The notes under the pieces were generated by a model. That model had not been told where the DNA came from. It saw nothing but the letters and a program-made list of their open reading frames with translations, and did not search any database. Positions 1-9,102 of a DNA stretch of 34,747 nt are shown here, in pieces. The DNA comes from an uncultured Caulobacter sp. (lineage in GTDB: Bacteria > Pseudomonadota > Alphaproteobacteria > Caulobacterales > Caulobacteraceae). Every line of letters begins with the position of its first letter. Position 1 is the stretch's first letter. Position numbers and translations under genes: made by a program. The DNA is taken from contig CALALX010000123.1 of assembly GCA_937925635.1 (NCBI GenBank), positions 1 through 34,747 of the forward strand, in the 5' to 3' direction.

Positions 1-16
1 TCCCAGGTTCCCGGTT

Positions 17-412
17 CTATCGATGCCTGACCAGGACCCGCAGGGTCTCACCTTCATTCAAGCGCCACTTGGTCTGCCCATCGTAGGCCACGCAACCGAC
101 CGGATGATCGGACAGGCGAGTGGTGCTGAGCGGCACGTCCACCGAGGCGACGACGCGGCCATCGGCATCGAGGCGTTCAATGCTAAGCCCCAGGCCGCCT
201 ACCATGGCGCGCGAGCGCCGACAGGCCCAGCCGTGAACGCGCAGGCCGTTGGGGGTGATCAAGACCTCTGGGCGGCGCAGATCGACCTGCGCGGAGCCCA
301 CGACTTCGATCCTGACATCGCTCCGTGGAAGTCCTCTCTGGCTGGCGCAGCCCCCAGCCAAGACCGTGAGTCCGGATACCAGGATTAGACAGACCAACAT
401 TGCTCGACCCAT
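17..412 (-). CDS. small predicted lipoprotein, function unknown
   Basis: Encodes 131 residues of no family I recognise. The N-terminus is a signal peptide (charged MGR, then a hydrophobic stretch ending LTVLAGGC), with the Cys at about residue 22 as a possible but slightly atypical lipobox, so an envelope-anchored protein is likely. The rest looks like one small beta-rich domain with two further Cys (WACRR, VGCVAY). I chose the ATG at 412 because AAGGAG lies 8 nt upstream; a longer frame begins at 454 without a ribosome site. The upstream P-type ATPase frame overlaps the first 230 nt in another frame, so the two are probably co-transcribed. A metal role is suggested only by position. Confidence 0.6.
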   Translation of the reverse strand: MGRAMLVCLILVSGLTVLAGGCASQRGLPRSDVRIEVVGSAQVDLRRPEVLITPNGLRVHGWACRRSRAMVGGLGLSIERLDADGRVVASVDVPLSTTRLSDHPVGCVAYDGQTKWRLNEGETLRVLVRHR

Positions 413-2501
413 CAGGGGTCTCCTTTTGCCACGTAGCCGTTTGGGCTGTTGCACGGCCTATTTTCCGGATCGCGCTGTCCCTATAGGCCAGCAACCTCAG
501 CGCATTCGCGACGACCAGCAGGGTCGATCCCTCGTGGAAGACCACCGCCGCGCCGATCTTCAGACCGAACAGGGTCGCCGGGATCAGAACCGCGACCATC
601 CCGAGGCTGACCCACAGGTTCTGCTTGATGATGTTGCTGGTCTTCCTGCTCAGGCCGACCGCGAACGGCAGGTGATTGAGGTCGTCGGCCATCAGGGCGA
701 CATCGGCGGTTTCAAGGGCCACGTCGGAGCCCGCCGCGCCCATGGCGATTCCGACCGTGGCATTGGCCAGGGCGGGCGCATCGTTCACGCCATCGCCGAT
801 CATGGCGACCCTTCCCTCGCTGGCCTTCATCTCCTTGATGATCCGCACCTTGTCCTCGGGCATCAGCCCGCCCATGGCCTCGTCGAGGCCCAGCTTGGTG
901 GCGATGGCGTCAGCGACGGACTGGTTGTCGCCCGACAGCATGACGATGCGGGTGATGCCCATGGCGCGGAGGCGAGCGATGACGCCCTCGGCGGCGGGCC
1001 GCGCGGTGTCCATCACGCCGATGGCGCCGAGGTATCGGTCGCCGGATTTGACGACCATCACCGTCCGACCGTTTGTTTCGAGCCGCTGGATTTCGCTCCA
1101 CAGCGCGTCGGAGGGTCTGGCGCCGGAGCCGCCTTCGAACAGTTTGGGCTTTCCGATCACCACCGTCTGGCCCGCCACCTTGGCCTGCACGCCTTGGCCG
1201 GTCAGGCTCTGAACGTCGTCGGCTACCGGAACGGGGTGGTCATTCAGTCGCTCGCCGCCGTCCCTGACGACAGCCGCCGCCAACGGGTGATCGCTCAATC
1301 GTTCCACCGCGACGGCGACGGAGAGGAGTTCGCGCTCATCGACACCTTCGGCGGTCGCCACGTCGGTGATCCTCGGCTTGCCCTCAGTGAGGGTCCCGGT
1401 CTTGTCGAAGGCGATGGCGGTCAGCGTGCCGAGATTTTCCAGCGGCCCGCCTCCCTTCACCAGGACGCCGCCCCTGGCCGCCCTCGCCACGGCGCTGAGG
1501 ACCGCGCTGGGCACCGAGATCGCCAGGGCGCAGGGACTGGCGGCCACCAGGACCGCCATGGCGCGATAGAAGCTGACGCTGAAGGGTTCGTCGATGACCA
1601 CCCAGGTCAGCATCAGGAGGCCGACGCCCGCCAGCACGGACGGCACGAAAATGCGTTCAAAACGGTTGGTGAACTGCTGGGTCGGCGACTGCTGGGCCTC
1701 GGCCTCGGCGACCATCTTCACGACGCGGGCGAGCGTGGTCTCCGACGCCTTCCTGGCGACGCGCACGTCCAGGGCGCCGGGGCCGTTGATCGTCCCGGCG
1801 AAGACGCGATGCTCGGGGCTCGCCTTGTCGAAATCCAGAGAGGGGTCGGGCGCCGCCCGCTTATCGACGGGCACGCTTTCGCCGGTGATCGGCGCCTGAT
1901 CGACGCTGCTCTCTCCCAGCACGACGACGCCATCTGACGGCATGCGTTCGTTGGGCCGGACCACCACGATGTCGCCGACCACAAGCTCCTGGACCGGAAT
2001 TTCCGCTGTCGTCTCGCCCCGCCGGACCGTCGCCGTTTCAGGGGCGAGCTTGGCCAGAGCCTCGATGGCTCGCCGGGCCCGACCCATGGCGTAGTGTTCC
2101 AGCGCATGGCCGGTGCTGAACAGGAACAGCAGGAGAGCGCCTTCGGCCCACTGGCCCAACGCGGCGGCGCCAGCGGCGGCGACCAGCATCAGGGTGTCGA
2201 TCTCGAAGCGACGCTTGATGATGTTGCCGACCGCTTCCTTGAGCGTGAAGTAGCCGCCGAACCCGTAGGCCGCGATGTAGAGGACCAGTGGGACGACGCC
2301 CTCCACGCGCTGGCCGACAAGCCAGCCGCCGAGGAGCATCGCGCCGGACAGGCCCGCGAAGATCAGTTCTGTTCGTTCGCCGAAGATGCCGCCGTGATCG
2401 TGGTCATGGGCGCCGCCATCAGCGTGGTCGTGCCCCTCGTGATCATCGTGCGGCTTTCCGGTCGTTGAGGGAGTAGCGGCCTGCGGTTTGTGATCAGCCA
2501 T
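183..2501 (-). CDS. P1B-4 type heavy-metal-exporting ATPase (Co/Zn/Cd/Fe class)
   Basis: Inner-membrane ATPase pumping a divalent metal out of the cytoplasm. There is no HMA or CXXC domain; residues 18-37 form a His/Asp-rich tail that may bind metal. Visible motifs: TGES (206-209), membrane SPC (322-324), phosphorylation site DKTGT with Asp366, DHP (404-406), GDGVND (569-574) and HEGST (656-660). SPC plus HEGST define the P1B-4 group (CoaT/CtpD/PfeT-like); Cu and classic ZntA pumps have CPC. A MerR-type palindrome at 2583-2597 precedes it, linking it to the regulator at 9836. Homologues end shortly after NALRLL (666-671), but here about 100 residues follow, the last 92 or so running through the lipoprotein gene in another frame. 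A frameshift near 460 is a likely cause. Confidence 0.93.
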   Translation of the reverse strand: MADHKPQAATPSTTGKPHDDHEGHDHADGGAHDHDHGGIFGERTELIFAGLSGAMLLGGWLVGQRVEGVVPLVLYIAAYGFGGYFTLKEAVGNIIKRRFEIDTLMLVAAAGAAALGQWAEGALLLFLFSTGHALEHYAMGRARRAIEALAKLAPETATVRRGETTAEIPVQELVVGDIVVVRPNERMPSDGVVVLGESSVDQAPITGESVPVDKRAAPDPSLDFDKASPEHRVFAGTINGPGALDVRVARKASETTLARVVKMVAEAEAQQSPTQQFTNRFERIFVPSVLAGVGLLMLTWVVIDEPFSVSFYRAMAVLVAASPCALAISVPSAVLSAVARAARGGVLVKGGGPLENLGTLTAIAFDKTGTLTEGKPRITDVATAEGVDERELLSVAVAVERLSDHPLAAAVVRDGGERLNDHPVPVADDVQSLTGQGVQAKVAGQTVVIGKPKLFEGGSGARPSDALWSEIQRLETNGRTVMVVKSGDRYLGAIGVMDTARPAAEGVIARLRAMGITRIVMLSGDNQSVADAIATKLGLDEAMGGLMPEDKVRIIKEMKASEGRVAMIGDGVNDAPALANATVGIAMGAAGSDVALETADVALMADDLNHLPFAVGLSRKTSNIIKQNLWVSLGMVAVLIPATLFGLKIGAAVVFHEGSTLLVVANALRLLAYRDSAIRKIGRATAQTATWQKETPDGSSNVGLSNPGIRTHGLGWGLRQPERTSTERCQDRSRGLRAGRSAPPRGLDHPQRPARSRLGLSALARHGRRPGA

Positions 2502-2582
2502 TTTAGGGTCTCGTTGGTCGGGAAAGACGATTGGGACCGCCCTGGAAGACAGGCCGAGCCGTTATGAGCCCATCCATGCAAG

Positions 2583-2597
2583 CTCTAGTGACTAGAG
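2583..2597 (-). promoter_or_regulatory. MerR-family operator upstream of the P1B-4 ATPase
   Basis: A perfect 7+1+7 palindrome CTCTAGTGACTAGAG. Read on the minus strand it follows TTGCTC, a possible -35. A 19-bp spacer starting with the palindrome then leads to CATGGA, a poor -10. Over-long spacers holding a dyad are the hallmark of MerR-type promoters. Near-identical copies lie at 9779 and 12283. The ATPase ATG is about 70 nt downstream of the -10. Confidence 0.75.
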
Positions 2598-2626
2598 GAG
2601 CAAGCCTTCTCTTTGCATGCCGCGTC

Positions 2627-2956
2627 TCAGCCGCCCTTTGCCGGGGGCCAGCGCAGCACCTCGACGGCTTCGAGCGTGATCGGCCCCAGATGTTCGAGGT
2701 CGGCGAGGGTCTCGACGAAAGCGCGGAGCTTGGCGTCCTCGTCGATGATCTCGATCACTACGGACTGGTCGTCATCCAGCACATTGCGGCGGTGCATGTT
2801 GGGGGTGTGGCCAAAGCCGAGCAGGGCCTGAAGCACTGTCGCCCCGGCGACCTTTGCCGCGCGTGCTCGGCCGGCCACCACCTCGAAAACCTTGCGGTCG
2901 CCGAAATAGGCGGCCTCGTCGGTGTAGATCCTCAAGAGCTTGAAAGAGCTGTTCAT
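2627..2956 (-). CDS. DUF190 family protein (PII-like fold)
   Basis: A 109-residue cytoplasmic protein of the DUF190 family. It begins LLRIYTDEAAYFGDRKVFEVV and carries the typical GATVLQALLGFG segment and the VVIEIIDEDAKLRAFV core. DUF190 proteins have a PII/NIF3-like alpha-beta fold, often accompany ion channels or efflux genes, and are presumed regulatory; their ligand is not established. GGAG 7 nt before the ATG supports the start. It lies 59 nt downstream of czcA on the same strand, so it is probably the last gene of the czc operon and may modulate the pump (inference from position). Confidence 0.85.
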   Translation of the reverse strand: MNSSFKLLRIYTDEAAYFGDRKVFEVVAGRARAAKVAGATVLQALLGFGHTPNMHRRNVLDDDQSVVIEIIDEDAKLRAFVETLADLEHLGPITLEAVEVLRWPPAKGG

Positions 2957-3015
2957 CGCGTGTCTCCGAATGAGAAATGCCCGCGCCGCCAGGATCGACG
3001 GCGCGGGCCTATCGC

Positions 3016-6000
3016 CTATTCCGCAGGAGCCAGGGCCGGCGCGGGGTCTTCACTCCAGGCCGGATTGGGCCGTTCTGTCCAACCCAGCACCACCCGGCTG
3101 ATCGCCGGCAGCACCAGGAGGGTCAGGGCCGTGGCCGTGATCAGGCCGCCGATGACCACCATGGCCAACGGCTTCTGGACTTCCGCCCCCGTTCCGTGCG
3201 CCAGCGCCATGGGCAGGAAGCCAATGGCCGGCACCAGGCCGGTCATGATCACGGGACGAACCCGCTCCATGCAGCCGTCGATGATCGCCGTCGACAGTTC
3301 GATCCCGTCCTCAAGCCGCTGGCGGATGCTGGACATGACCACCAGGCCGTTGAGCACGGCGACGCCAGAGAGGCAGATAAAGCCCACCGCCGCCGAAACC
3401 GAGAAGGCGATGCCGGTCAATGCCAGGGCGAACACTCCGCCGGCCAGTCCGAGCGGCACCGCCGCGAACACCGAAACGGCTCGACCGAACGTCCCCACTG
3501 CCAGGAAGAGAACCGCGAAGATGGCCAGGAAGCAGATCGGCACCACGATGGCGAGCCGGTCCGAGGCTGCCTTGAGGTTCTGGAACTGCCCGCCCCATTC
3601 GAGCCACGAGCCGGTCGGCAGGGCCACCGCTTCCACCTTTGGCATGGCCTCCCTGACGAACGAGCCCACGTCTCGACCGCGCACGTTGGCCTGAATGACC
3701 ACCCGCCGCTTTCCATTCTCGCGGCTGATCTGGTTCAGACCTTCGGTGAACCGGAACTGTGCGACCTGGCGTAGCGGCACTGAATGCCGGGTCTGCCCGG
3801 GCTCCTCCGGCATCATGATGGGCAAGGCGCCCAGTGCGTCGAGATCGTTACGGCTGCCCTGCGGCACCCTCACGACCACGCTGAAGCGACGATCACCTTC
3901 GAACAACTGCCCGGCTTCGCGCCCGCCCATGGCGGCGGCCACGGTGTCCGCCACTTCTTCCACGGTCAGGCCCAGACGGGCGATGGCTGCCCGGTCGAAG
4001 ATGACGTCCAGCGAAGGTGCGCCGCTGGTCTGTTCGACCTTCACGTCCGCCGCACCCGGTGTTGACTGCAGGGCTGCGCCGATCCGGTTTGCCGTCGCCG
4101 TGAGTTTGTCCAGGTCGTCGCCGTAGAGCTTGATCGCAACATCGCCCCGGACCCCGGCGATCAACTCATTGAAGCGCAGTTCGATGGGCTGGCTCAGCTC
4201 ATAGCCTTGGCCGACCTGGGCGTTGGCGGCAGCCTCGACGCGTTCGAGCACATCCTCCTTGGTCTTGACCCCCGCAGGCCAATCTTCCTGCGGCCTGAGG
4301 ATGATAAAACCGTCGGAGATGTTGGGCGGCATCGGGTCGGTGGCGACTTCGGCCGTGCCGGTTTTGGAGAACATCATCAGCACTTCGGGAAGGCTGGTGA
4401 TTGCCTGTTCGACCCCCCGCTGCATCCGCACGGACTGTTCGAGCGCCGTGGATGGAATGCGTTGCGAAGCCATCGCCAGGTTCCGCTCATCAAGCGTCGG
4501 AATGAACTCCTGGCCGAGCAGCGTGAAGATGAAGCCGGCCAGGACGAAGATCCCGACCCCAGCGCCAATGAAGGGCAGAGGGCGCGCGACCGCTCGCCGA
4601 AGGATCGGCTCATAGCGCGCCTTGATCCAGCGGATCGCGAACACTTCCTTTTCCGCGACCTTGTTGCGGATCAGGAGCGCCACCATCGCCGGGACGAAAG
4701 TGATCGAGAGGACGAAGGCGGCGACCAGGGCCAGCATGAGGGTGATGGCCATGGGCGAGAAAGTCTTGCCCTCGACCCCCTGGAAGGTCAGCAGAGGCGC
4801 GAACACCAGCAGGATGATGGCCTGGCCGAAGACGGTCGGCTTGATCATCTCCTGGGTGGCCAGCGTCGTTTCCTCCAGTCGTTCGCGGAGGTTCAACAGC
4901 CTGCCTTCATGGTGCTGTCGTTCGGCGAGCCGTCTGAGACAGTTCTCGATGATGATCACCGCGCCATCGACGATCAGGCCGAAGTCGAGGGCGCCAAGGC
5001 TCATCAGATTGCCGGACACGCCCATGTAGTTCATGCCGATGGCCGTCATGAAGAACGAGATCGGGATGATCAGCACCGCGATCAGCGCGGCGCGGACATT
5101 GCCCAGCAGCAGGAACAGCGCAATCGCCACGAGGATCGCCCCCTCCATCAGGTTGCGCTGAACGGTGGCGATGGTCGCATTGACCAGCTTGGATCGATCC
5201 AGCGTGGGCGAGACCTTGATCCCCGGCGGCAGCGACCGCTCCAGCGTCTTCAGCTTGTCGCCGACGGCGCGGGCGACTGTGCGGCTGTTTTCGCCGATGA
5301 GCATCAGGGTGGTGCCGATGACCACCTCGTGCCCGTTCATGGTCGCGGCGCCGGTGCGCAGTTCCCCGCCCAGTCGAACGACGGCTACATCCCTGATAGA
5401 CACAGGGACGCCGCCGCGCGTGGCGACGATGGCTTCCTCGATCTGCGACAGGCTGCGGATACGGGCGTCAGCGCGGACGAGATAGGCCTCGCCCGCCCGT
5501 TCCATGAAGTTTGCGCCGACCGACAGGTTAGCGGCCTCCAGCGCCTTGGCGAGTTCGCTGAACGAAACGCCATATTGCGCCAGACGAACCGGGTCGGGCT
5601 CGACGACATACTGTTTCTCGAATCCGCCGATGGTGTCCACCCCCGCGACGCCGGCGACCGACCGCAGCTGGGGCGCGATGATCCAGTCCTGCACAGTGCG
5701 CAGATAAGCGGCCCTTGAAACCTCATCGGTCAGCCGATCCCCTTCTGGCGTCAGGAACGACCCGTCGCTCTGCCAGCCGGGCTGGCCGTTTCGCACGGTC
5801 GCGCCCTTTCCGCCCGGGTTGGCGTAGTCGATGGCATACATGAACACTTCGCCGAGCCCGGTGGTGACGGGTCCGATCTGGGGCTGGACGCCCTCGGGAA
5901 GGCTGTCCCGCGCCTGGGCGATACGTTCGCTGACCTGCTGGCGGGCGAAGTAGAGGTCGACGTTCTCGTCGAAGATCGCGGTGACTTGCGAAAAGCCATT

Positions 6001-6261
6001 GCGGGAAAGAGAGCGGGTCGTTTGAAGACCCGGAATGCCGGCAAGTGCGGTCTCGACCGGGAAGGTGACCCGCTTCTCGATCTCGACGGGCGAAAGTGAC
6101 GCATCGAGCGTGTTGATCTGCACCTGTTTGTTGGTGATGTCGGGGACGGCGTCGATGGGCAGCCGGGTAAGCTGGAATACGCCGTAGGCGGAAACGATCA
6201 GTGTGAGCGCGATGATCATCCATCGCGACCGCACCGACAGGGCCATGAGGTTGGCGATCAT
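3016..6261 (-). CDS. czcA: CzcA-type heavy-metal RND efflux pump
   Basis: An inner-membrane proton-driven RND transporter of 1081 residues, full length for the HME family, that moves divalent cations from the periplasm into the outer-membrane channel. The N-terminal helix is followed by the conserved LPIDAVPDITNKQVQINT segment. The TM4 charged set is DFGLIVDGAVIIIEN with Asp426, Asp432 and Glu439. Their 6- and 7-residue spacing matches the Co/Zn/Cd pump CzcA (Asp402, Asp408, Glu415), not the Cu/Ag type, which lacks the first Asp. GAGGAG before the ATG supports the start. It follows czcB after 3 nt. A divalent substrate (Zn, Cd, Co) is therefore expected, in contrast to the cusA at 16177. Confidence 0.95.
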   Translation of the reverse strand: MIANLMALSVRSRWMIIALTLIVSAYGVFQLTRLPIDAVPDITNKQVQINTLDASLSPVEIEKRVTFPVETALAGIPGLQTTRSLSRNGFSQVTAIFDENVDLYFARQQVSERIAQARDSLPEGVQPQIGPVTTGLGEVFMYAIDYANPGGKGATVRNGQPGWQSDGSFLTPEGDRLTDEVSRAAYLRTVQDWIIAPQLRSVAGVAGVDTIGGFEKQYVVEPDPVRLAQYGVSFSELAKALEAANLSVGANFMERAGEAYLVRADARIRSLSQIEEAIVATRGGVPVSIRDVAVVRLGGELRTGAATMNGHEVVIGTTLMLIGENSRTVARAVGDKLKTLERSLPPGIKVSPTLDRSKLVNATIATVQRNLMEGAILVAIALFLLLGNVRAALIAVLIIPISFFMTAIGMNYMGVSGNLMSLGALDFGLIVDGAVIIIENCLRRLAERQHHEGRLLNLRERLEETTLATQEMIKPTVFGQAIILLVFAPLLTFQGVEGKTFSPMAITLMLALVAAFVLSITFVPAMVALLIRNKVAEKEVFAIRWIKARYEPILRRAVARPLPFIGAGVGIFVLAGFIFTLLGQEFIPTLDERNLAMASQRIPSTALEQSVRMQRGVEQAITSLPEVLMMFSKTGTAEVATDPMPPNISDGFIILRPQEDWPAGVKTKEDVLERVEAAANAQVGQGYELSQPIELRFNELIAGVRGDVAIKLYGDDLDKLTATANRIGAALQSTPGAADVKVEQTSGAPSLDVIFDRAAIARLGLTVEEVADTVAAAMGGREAGQLFEGDRRFSVVVRVPQGSRNDLDALGALPIMMPEEPGQTRHSVPLRQVAQFRFTEGLNQISRENGKRRVVIQANVRGRDVGSFVREAMPKVEAVALPTGSWLEWGGQFQNLKAASDRLAIVVPICFLAIFAVLFLAVGTFGRAVSVFAAVPLGLAGGVFALALTGIAFSVSAAVGFICLSGVAVLNGLVVMSSIRQRLEDGIELSTAIIDGCMERVRPVIMTGLVPAIGFLPMALAHGTGAEVQKPLAMVVIGGLITATALTLLVLPAISRVVLGWTERPNPAWSEDPAPALAPAE

Positions 6262-6264
6262 GAC

Positions 6265-7419
6265 CTAGTGCTCCTCGCCTTCGCCCTTGCCCATCTCAGC
6301 CTTCAACAGGAAGGCGTTGCGGGTGGCGATGGATTGGCCGGCGGTGAGGCCGGAGGTGATTTGCGCACGACCACCGCCGCGCTGGCCGACGATCACGGCG
6401 ACGGCCTTGAAGCCGGCGGCGGTCCTGACGAACACCACCTCGCGGCCTTCCACGGTCTGGATAGCTTCCTCGGGCACGGTGACGCCGCCCGACGCCTGGG
6501 CGTCCCCGGTGTAGATGCGGACAGACACGGCCTGGCCCGGTCGAAGGCCGGTGGTGCCGGCCGGACTAAGCAGCACCGTTGCTGAGCGGCTCTCCAGATC
6601 GACCCCTGGCGTAATCGAGCGGACTACAGCGTCGATCTCACCATCGGGCAGATGGATGCGTGCCCGGTCGCCGGGTTTGATCCGGGCCGCATCCGGCCCC
6701 GACACCGACGCTTCGATGTCGATCTGGCTGCTGTTGGCGACGCGGAACAACTCCGTCCCTGCGGGGACGAATGCCCCCAACACGGCCGGCGCCGAGGTGA
6801 TGCGCCCGCTGATTGGGCTGACGACGCCTGTGCTGCGGCCGTCACCGGATACTCGGGCGGCGGCGGCGGCAGCAGCGGTGCGTCGAGCCTCAGCTTCCGC
6901 CTCCGCCAGAGCGGTTTGGGCCGCTTCGAGGTCCTGACGGGCGGTGATCTGGGCGTCGAAGAGCCTTTGCTCTCGCGCCAGGACCTGACGTGCGGCGGTC
7001 AGTCTCGCCTGGGCCGCTGAACGCTCGGCCACGATGGTCGAGGCCTCACGGCTTTCGATCAGGGCGACGATCTGCCCAGCCCGGACGCTGTCGCCCAGGC
7101 GCAGCGAAATGCGGCTGACGACGCCGTCGGCGCGGGCCGCCAGAACGGCCTCGCCGTGAGGTGTGCCGACGACAGTGCCCTGGGCGAGAACCTCGGCGCT
7201 CAAAGAACCGGCTTCGACGGGGGCCAGCACAATGTTCGCCGCCAGGATGCGGGCGCCGCTGATCTCGATACCTTCTCCGGCGCCATGTGCCGCCTCTGCG
7301 GCCTCTGGCGCGGGCCCGGTCTTGGGCCGGGTCATGCTCCAGCCGGTGAGGCCAGCGCCGAGCAACACCACGGCGGCGGCCGCGCCCAGCAGCAGGCGCT
7401 TGTTGGTCAGGGTCTTCAT
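6265..7419 (-). CDS. czcB: CzcB-type periplasmic adaptor (membrane fusion protein)
   Basis: A 384-residue HlyD/RND adaptor that connects CzcA to the outer-membrane factor. It has a single N-terminal membrane anchor (residues 8-28), a lipoyl half-motif (ADGVVSRISLRLGDSVRAGQ), an alanine-rich alpha-hairpin around 125-195, the second half of the lipoyl domain (SPISGRITSAPAVLG), and beta-barrel and proximal domains. The ATG overlaps the czcC stop as ATGA, showing translational coupling. The C-terminus is charged (KAEMGKGEGEEH) and could bind metal weakly. No His-rich N-terminal extension of the classic CzcB type is seen. Confidence 0.92.
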   Translation of the reverse strand: MKTLTNKRLLLGAAAAVVLLGAGLTGWSMTRPKTGPAPEAAEAAHGAGEGIEISGARILAANIVLAPVEAGSLSAEVLAQGTVVGTPHGEAVLAARADGVVSRISLRLGDSVRAGQIVALIESREASTIVAERSAAQARLTAARQVLAREQRLFDAQITARQDLEAAQTALAEAEAEARRTAAAAAAARVSGDGRSTGVVSPISGRITSAPAVLGAFVPAGTELFRVANSSQIDIEASVSGPDAARIKPGDRARIHLPDGEIDAVVRSITPGVDLESRSATVLLSPAGTTGLRPGQAVSVRIYTGDAQASGGVTVPEEAIQTVEGREVVFVRTAAGFKAVAVIVGQRGGGRAQITSGLTAGQSIATRNAFLLKAEMGKGEGEEH

Positions 7420-8651
7420 TGGGCGGCTCCTTGGGTTTCGTTAGCGCGCACGAGCGCGGCCAGGGCGAGCGCGCGGTCGAGCTCGGCGGTGATCAGATCG
7501 GACTGGAGGCTATTGAGGGCGGCTTCGGCGTCCAGAACGTCGAGCAAGGTGAAGCGGCCGGCAGCGAAGCCTTCACGGGCGATCCGGACGGCCTCCAGGG
7601 CCTCCGGCTCCGCCCGCTTCTCCAGAAACTCCAGGCGGGCTTCGGCGGTCTGAAGCGCGGCGGACGCGTCCCGCGTGCGGCGTAGGGCGGCGGCCATCGC
7701 CGCGTTTCTACGGGCGTCGGCGCCGGTGCGGTCCGCGTTGGCGGCAGCGATGTTCCCCTGGTTGCGATCAAACAGGCCCAGAGGCATCGACAGGCCGACA
7801 ACCATCGCCGTCTCGTCCGATGCGGCGAGACGACGGCCGCCGACGCTGACCGTCACGTCGGGACGGGAGAGCGTCCGTTCCCGGCGCTCGGCGGCAATGG
7901 CGGTCTCCAATTCAGCCTCGGCGAGCCGAACATCCAGCACGGCGGTTGGATCGACGACCGATGCTGGGGCCGCCTCTTCGGTAACGACAGGATCGGGCAG
8001 GTTTTCAGACCCGCCCCACAACGCGGCCAGTGCCCGCTGGGCTGCCGCATAGTCGGCGTCAGCCGCCCGGACCCGCCCCACCGCCTCCAGTGTGACGGTG
8101 CGCGCCCGCAAGGCGCGCAACGGCGGCTCTCGACCGGCCTCCACGAGCGTGACGGCGATCTTCTGGAGGCTCTCGGCGCGGACGAACTGGTTTCTCGCCA
8201 GGTCAACACGACGCTTGGCGGCGACGGCTTGGGCGAAGGCTTCTCGAACCTCTTTCGCCAGATCCGCGCGGGCGATCCGTAGCCGGAGCCCCGCCGTCTC
8301 GACTTCGGCGCGGGCAGCGTTCAGGCGAGCGGAGCGTTTGCCGCCCAACTCGAAACGCTGTCCGATGGAGAGGGTGGTTTCGGCGGACTGAACGCCTGTC
8401 AGGCTGCCGGTGCCGCCGACATTCTCGGTGGCGAGGTCGATTTCGGGGTTGGGCAACAGGCCGGCCTGACGAGCGCGTCCTTCGGCGGCCCGAACATCGA
8501 CTTCTGCGGCGGTGATGAGAGGAGACCCCACCTGGGCGCGGTCAAGCGCCTGGGCAAGGGTGACGGGTTCGGCGAATGCGCTGCTGGCGAAACTCGCCAA
8601 CAGCATCGCGGCGCCGAAAGCGGCGCAGCGCGACAGGTATGGAGAAGACAT
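7416..8651 (-). CDS. czcC: CzcC-type outer-membrane efflux protein (TolC family)
   Basis: A 411-residue TolC-family outer-membrane channel. A signal peptide ending ASSAFA is followed by VTLAQALDRAQVGSPLI and the motif LLPNPEIDLATENVGG typical of CzcC/CusC. Two repeats of long helical, Ala/Arg-rich hairpins follow, including FAAGRFTLLDVLDAEAALN near the C-terminus. AGGA upstream of the ATG supports the start. It heads the czcCBA set, 57 nt after a small periplasmic gene. Family membership is clear; metal specificity is set by the partner pump. Confidence 0.92.
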   Translation of the reverse strand: MSSPYLSRCAAFGAAMLLASFASSAFAEPVTLAQALDRAQVGSPLITAAEVDVRAAEGRARQAGLLPNPEIDLATENVGGTGSLTGVQSAETTLSIGQRFELGGKRSARLNAARAEVETAGLRLRIARADLAKEVREAFAQAVAAKRRVDLARNQFVRAESLQKIAVTLVEAGREPPLRALRARTVTLEAVGRVRAADADYAAAQRALAALWGGSENLPDPVVTEEAAPASVVDPTAVLDVRLAEAELETAIAAERRERTLSRPDVTVSVGGRRLAASDETAMVVGLSMPLGLFDRNQGNIAAANADRTGADARRNAAMAAALRRTRDASAALQTAEARLEFLEKRAEPEALEAVRIAREGFAAGRFTLLDVLDAEAALNSLQSDLITAELDRALALAALVRANETQGAAQ

Positions 8652-8708
8652 GGAAGGTCCTGCTTCGGTTCTGACAAGGGCGGACGCGCACGGATGCGCG
8701 GGTCGCGG

Positions 8709-9068
8709 TCAGACTCGGGGCGGACGTTTCAGGGTTGGCTGGGTTGCGGAGGGTGGCTGGACGGAGACCGAGAAGATGGCTTCGGCTTCAACGTATCGAA
8801 TACTGGTGACGCGGGCCTCGCCGCCGTTGGCCAGCGGCGGAGCATCATGGCAGTGGCCGTGGGCGCAAACCGCATGATCAATGCCGGTGGCGATGTCGTC
8901 GTCGCCGCCGAGATCGGATTTCAGCATCTCGACTTCGGCTGAGGCAGGCTCGGAACCACATACCAGACCATCAGCAATCGGCCCGACCGCCAACATCAGC
9001 ACGCAGATCACCAGCAACGGCTTGGCCAGCCGTTCCAGGAATCGCGAGAGATGCGCGGTGATGATCAT
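8709..9068 (-). CDS. small secreted His/Cys protein (CzcI-like candidate)
   Basis: A 119-residue protein with an N-terminal hydrophobic segment (residues 17-34) that looks like a signal peptide or anchor. Beyond it come Cys37 and a compact CAHGHCHD motif (residues 68-75) that would make a good metal site. It stands directly before czcC, the position that the poorly understood CzcI/CnrI-type proteins occupy in czc operons; those also have a signal peptide and a His/Cys cluster. Sequence likeness to CzcI is only general, so the symbol is left empty. It starts 34 nt after the CDF gene ends and is probably in the same transcript. Confidence 0.65.
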   Translation of the reverse strand: MIITAHLSRFLERLAKPLLVICVLMLAVGPIADGLVCGSEPASAEVEMLKSDLGGDDDIATGIDHAVCAHGHCHDAPPLANGGEARVTSIRYVEAEAIFSVSVQPPSATQPTLKRPPRV

Positions 9069-9102
9069 GTCTGTGCTGAACTAGCTGCGTCGGCCTTCGG
9101 GA

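Noticed and set aside
249..1937. Long open plus-strand frame opposite the P1B-4 ATPase
   Set aside because: Arg/Gly/His-rich composition without motifs, fully antisense to a gene with complete catalytic motifs; a by-product of high GC.
3845..3868. CGTAAC with GAGGG on the minus strand inside czcA
   Set aside because: The spacing is 14 nt and the -10 differs; judged to be chance.
4207..5718. Long open plus-strand frame opposite czcA
   Set aside because: Low-complexity Asp/Arg/His/Gln product, no ribosome site, antisense to the full-length RND gene.
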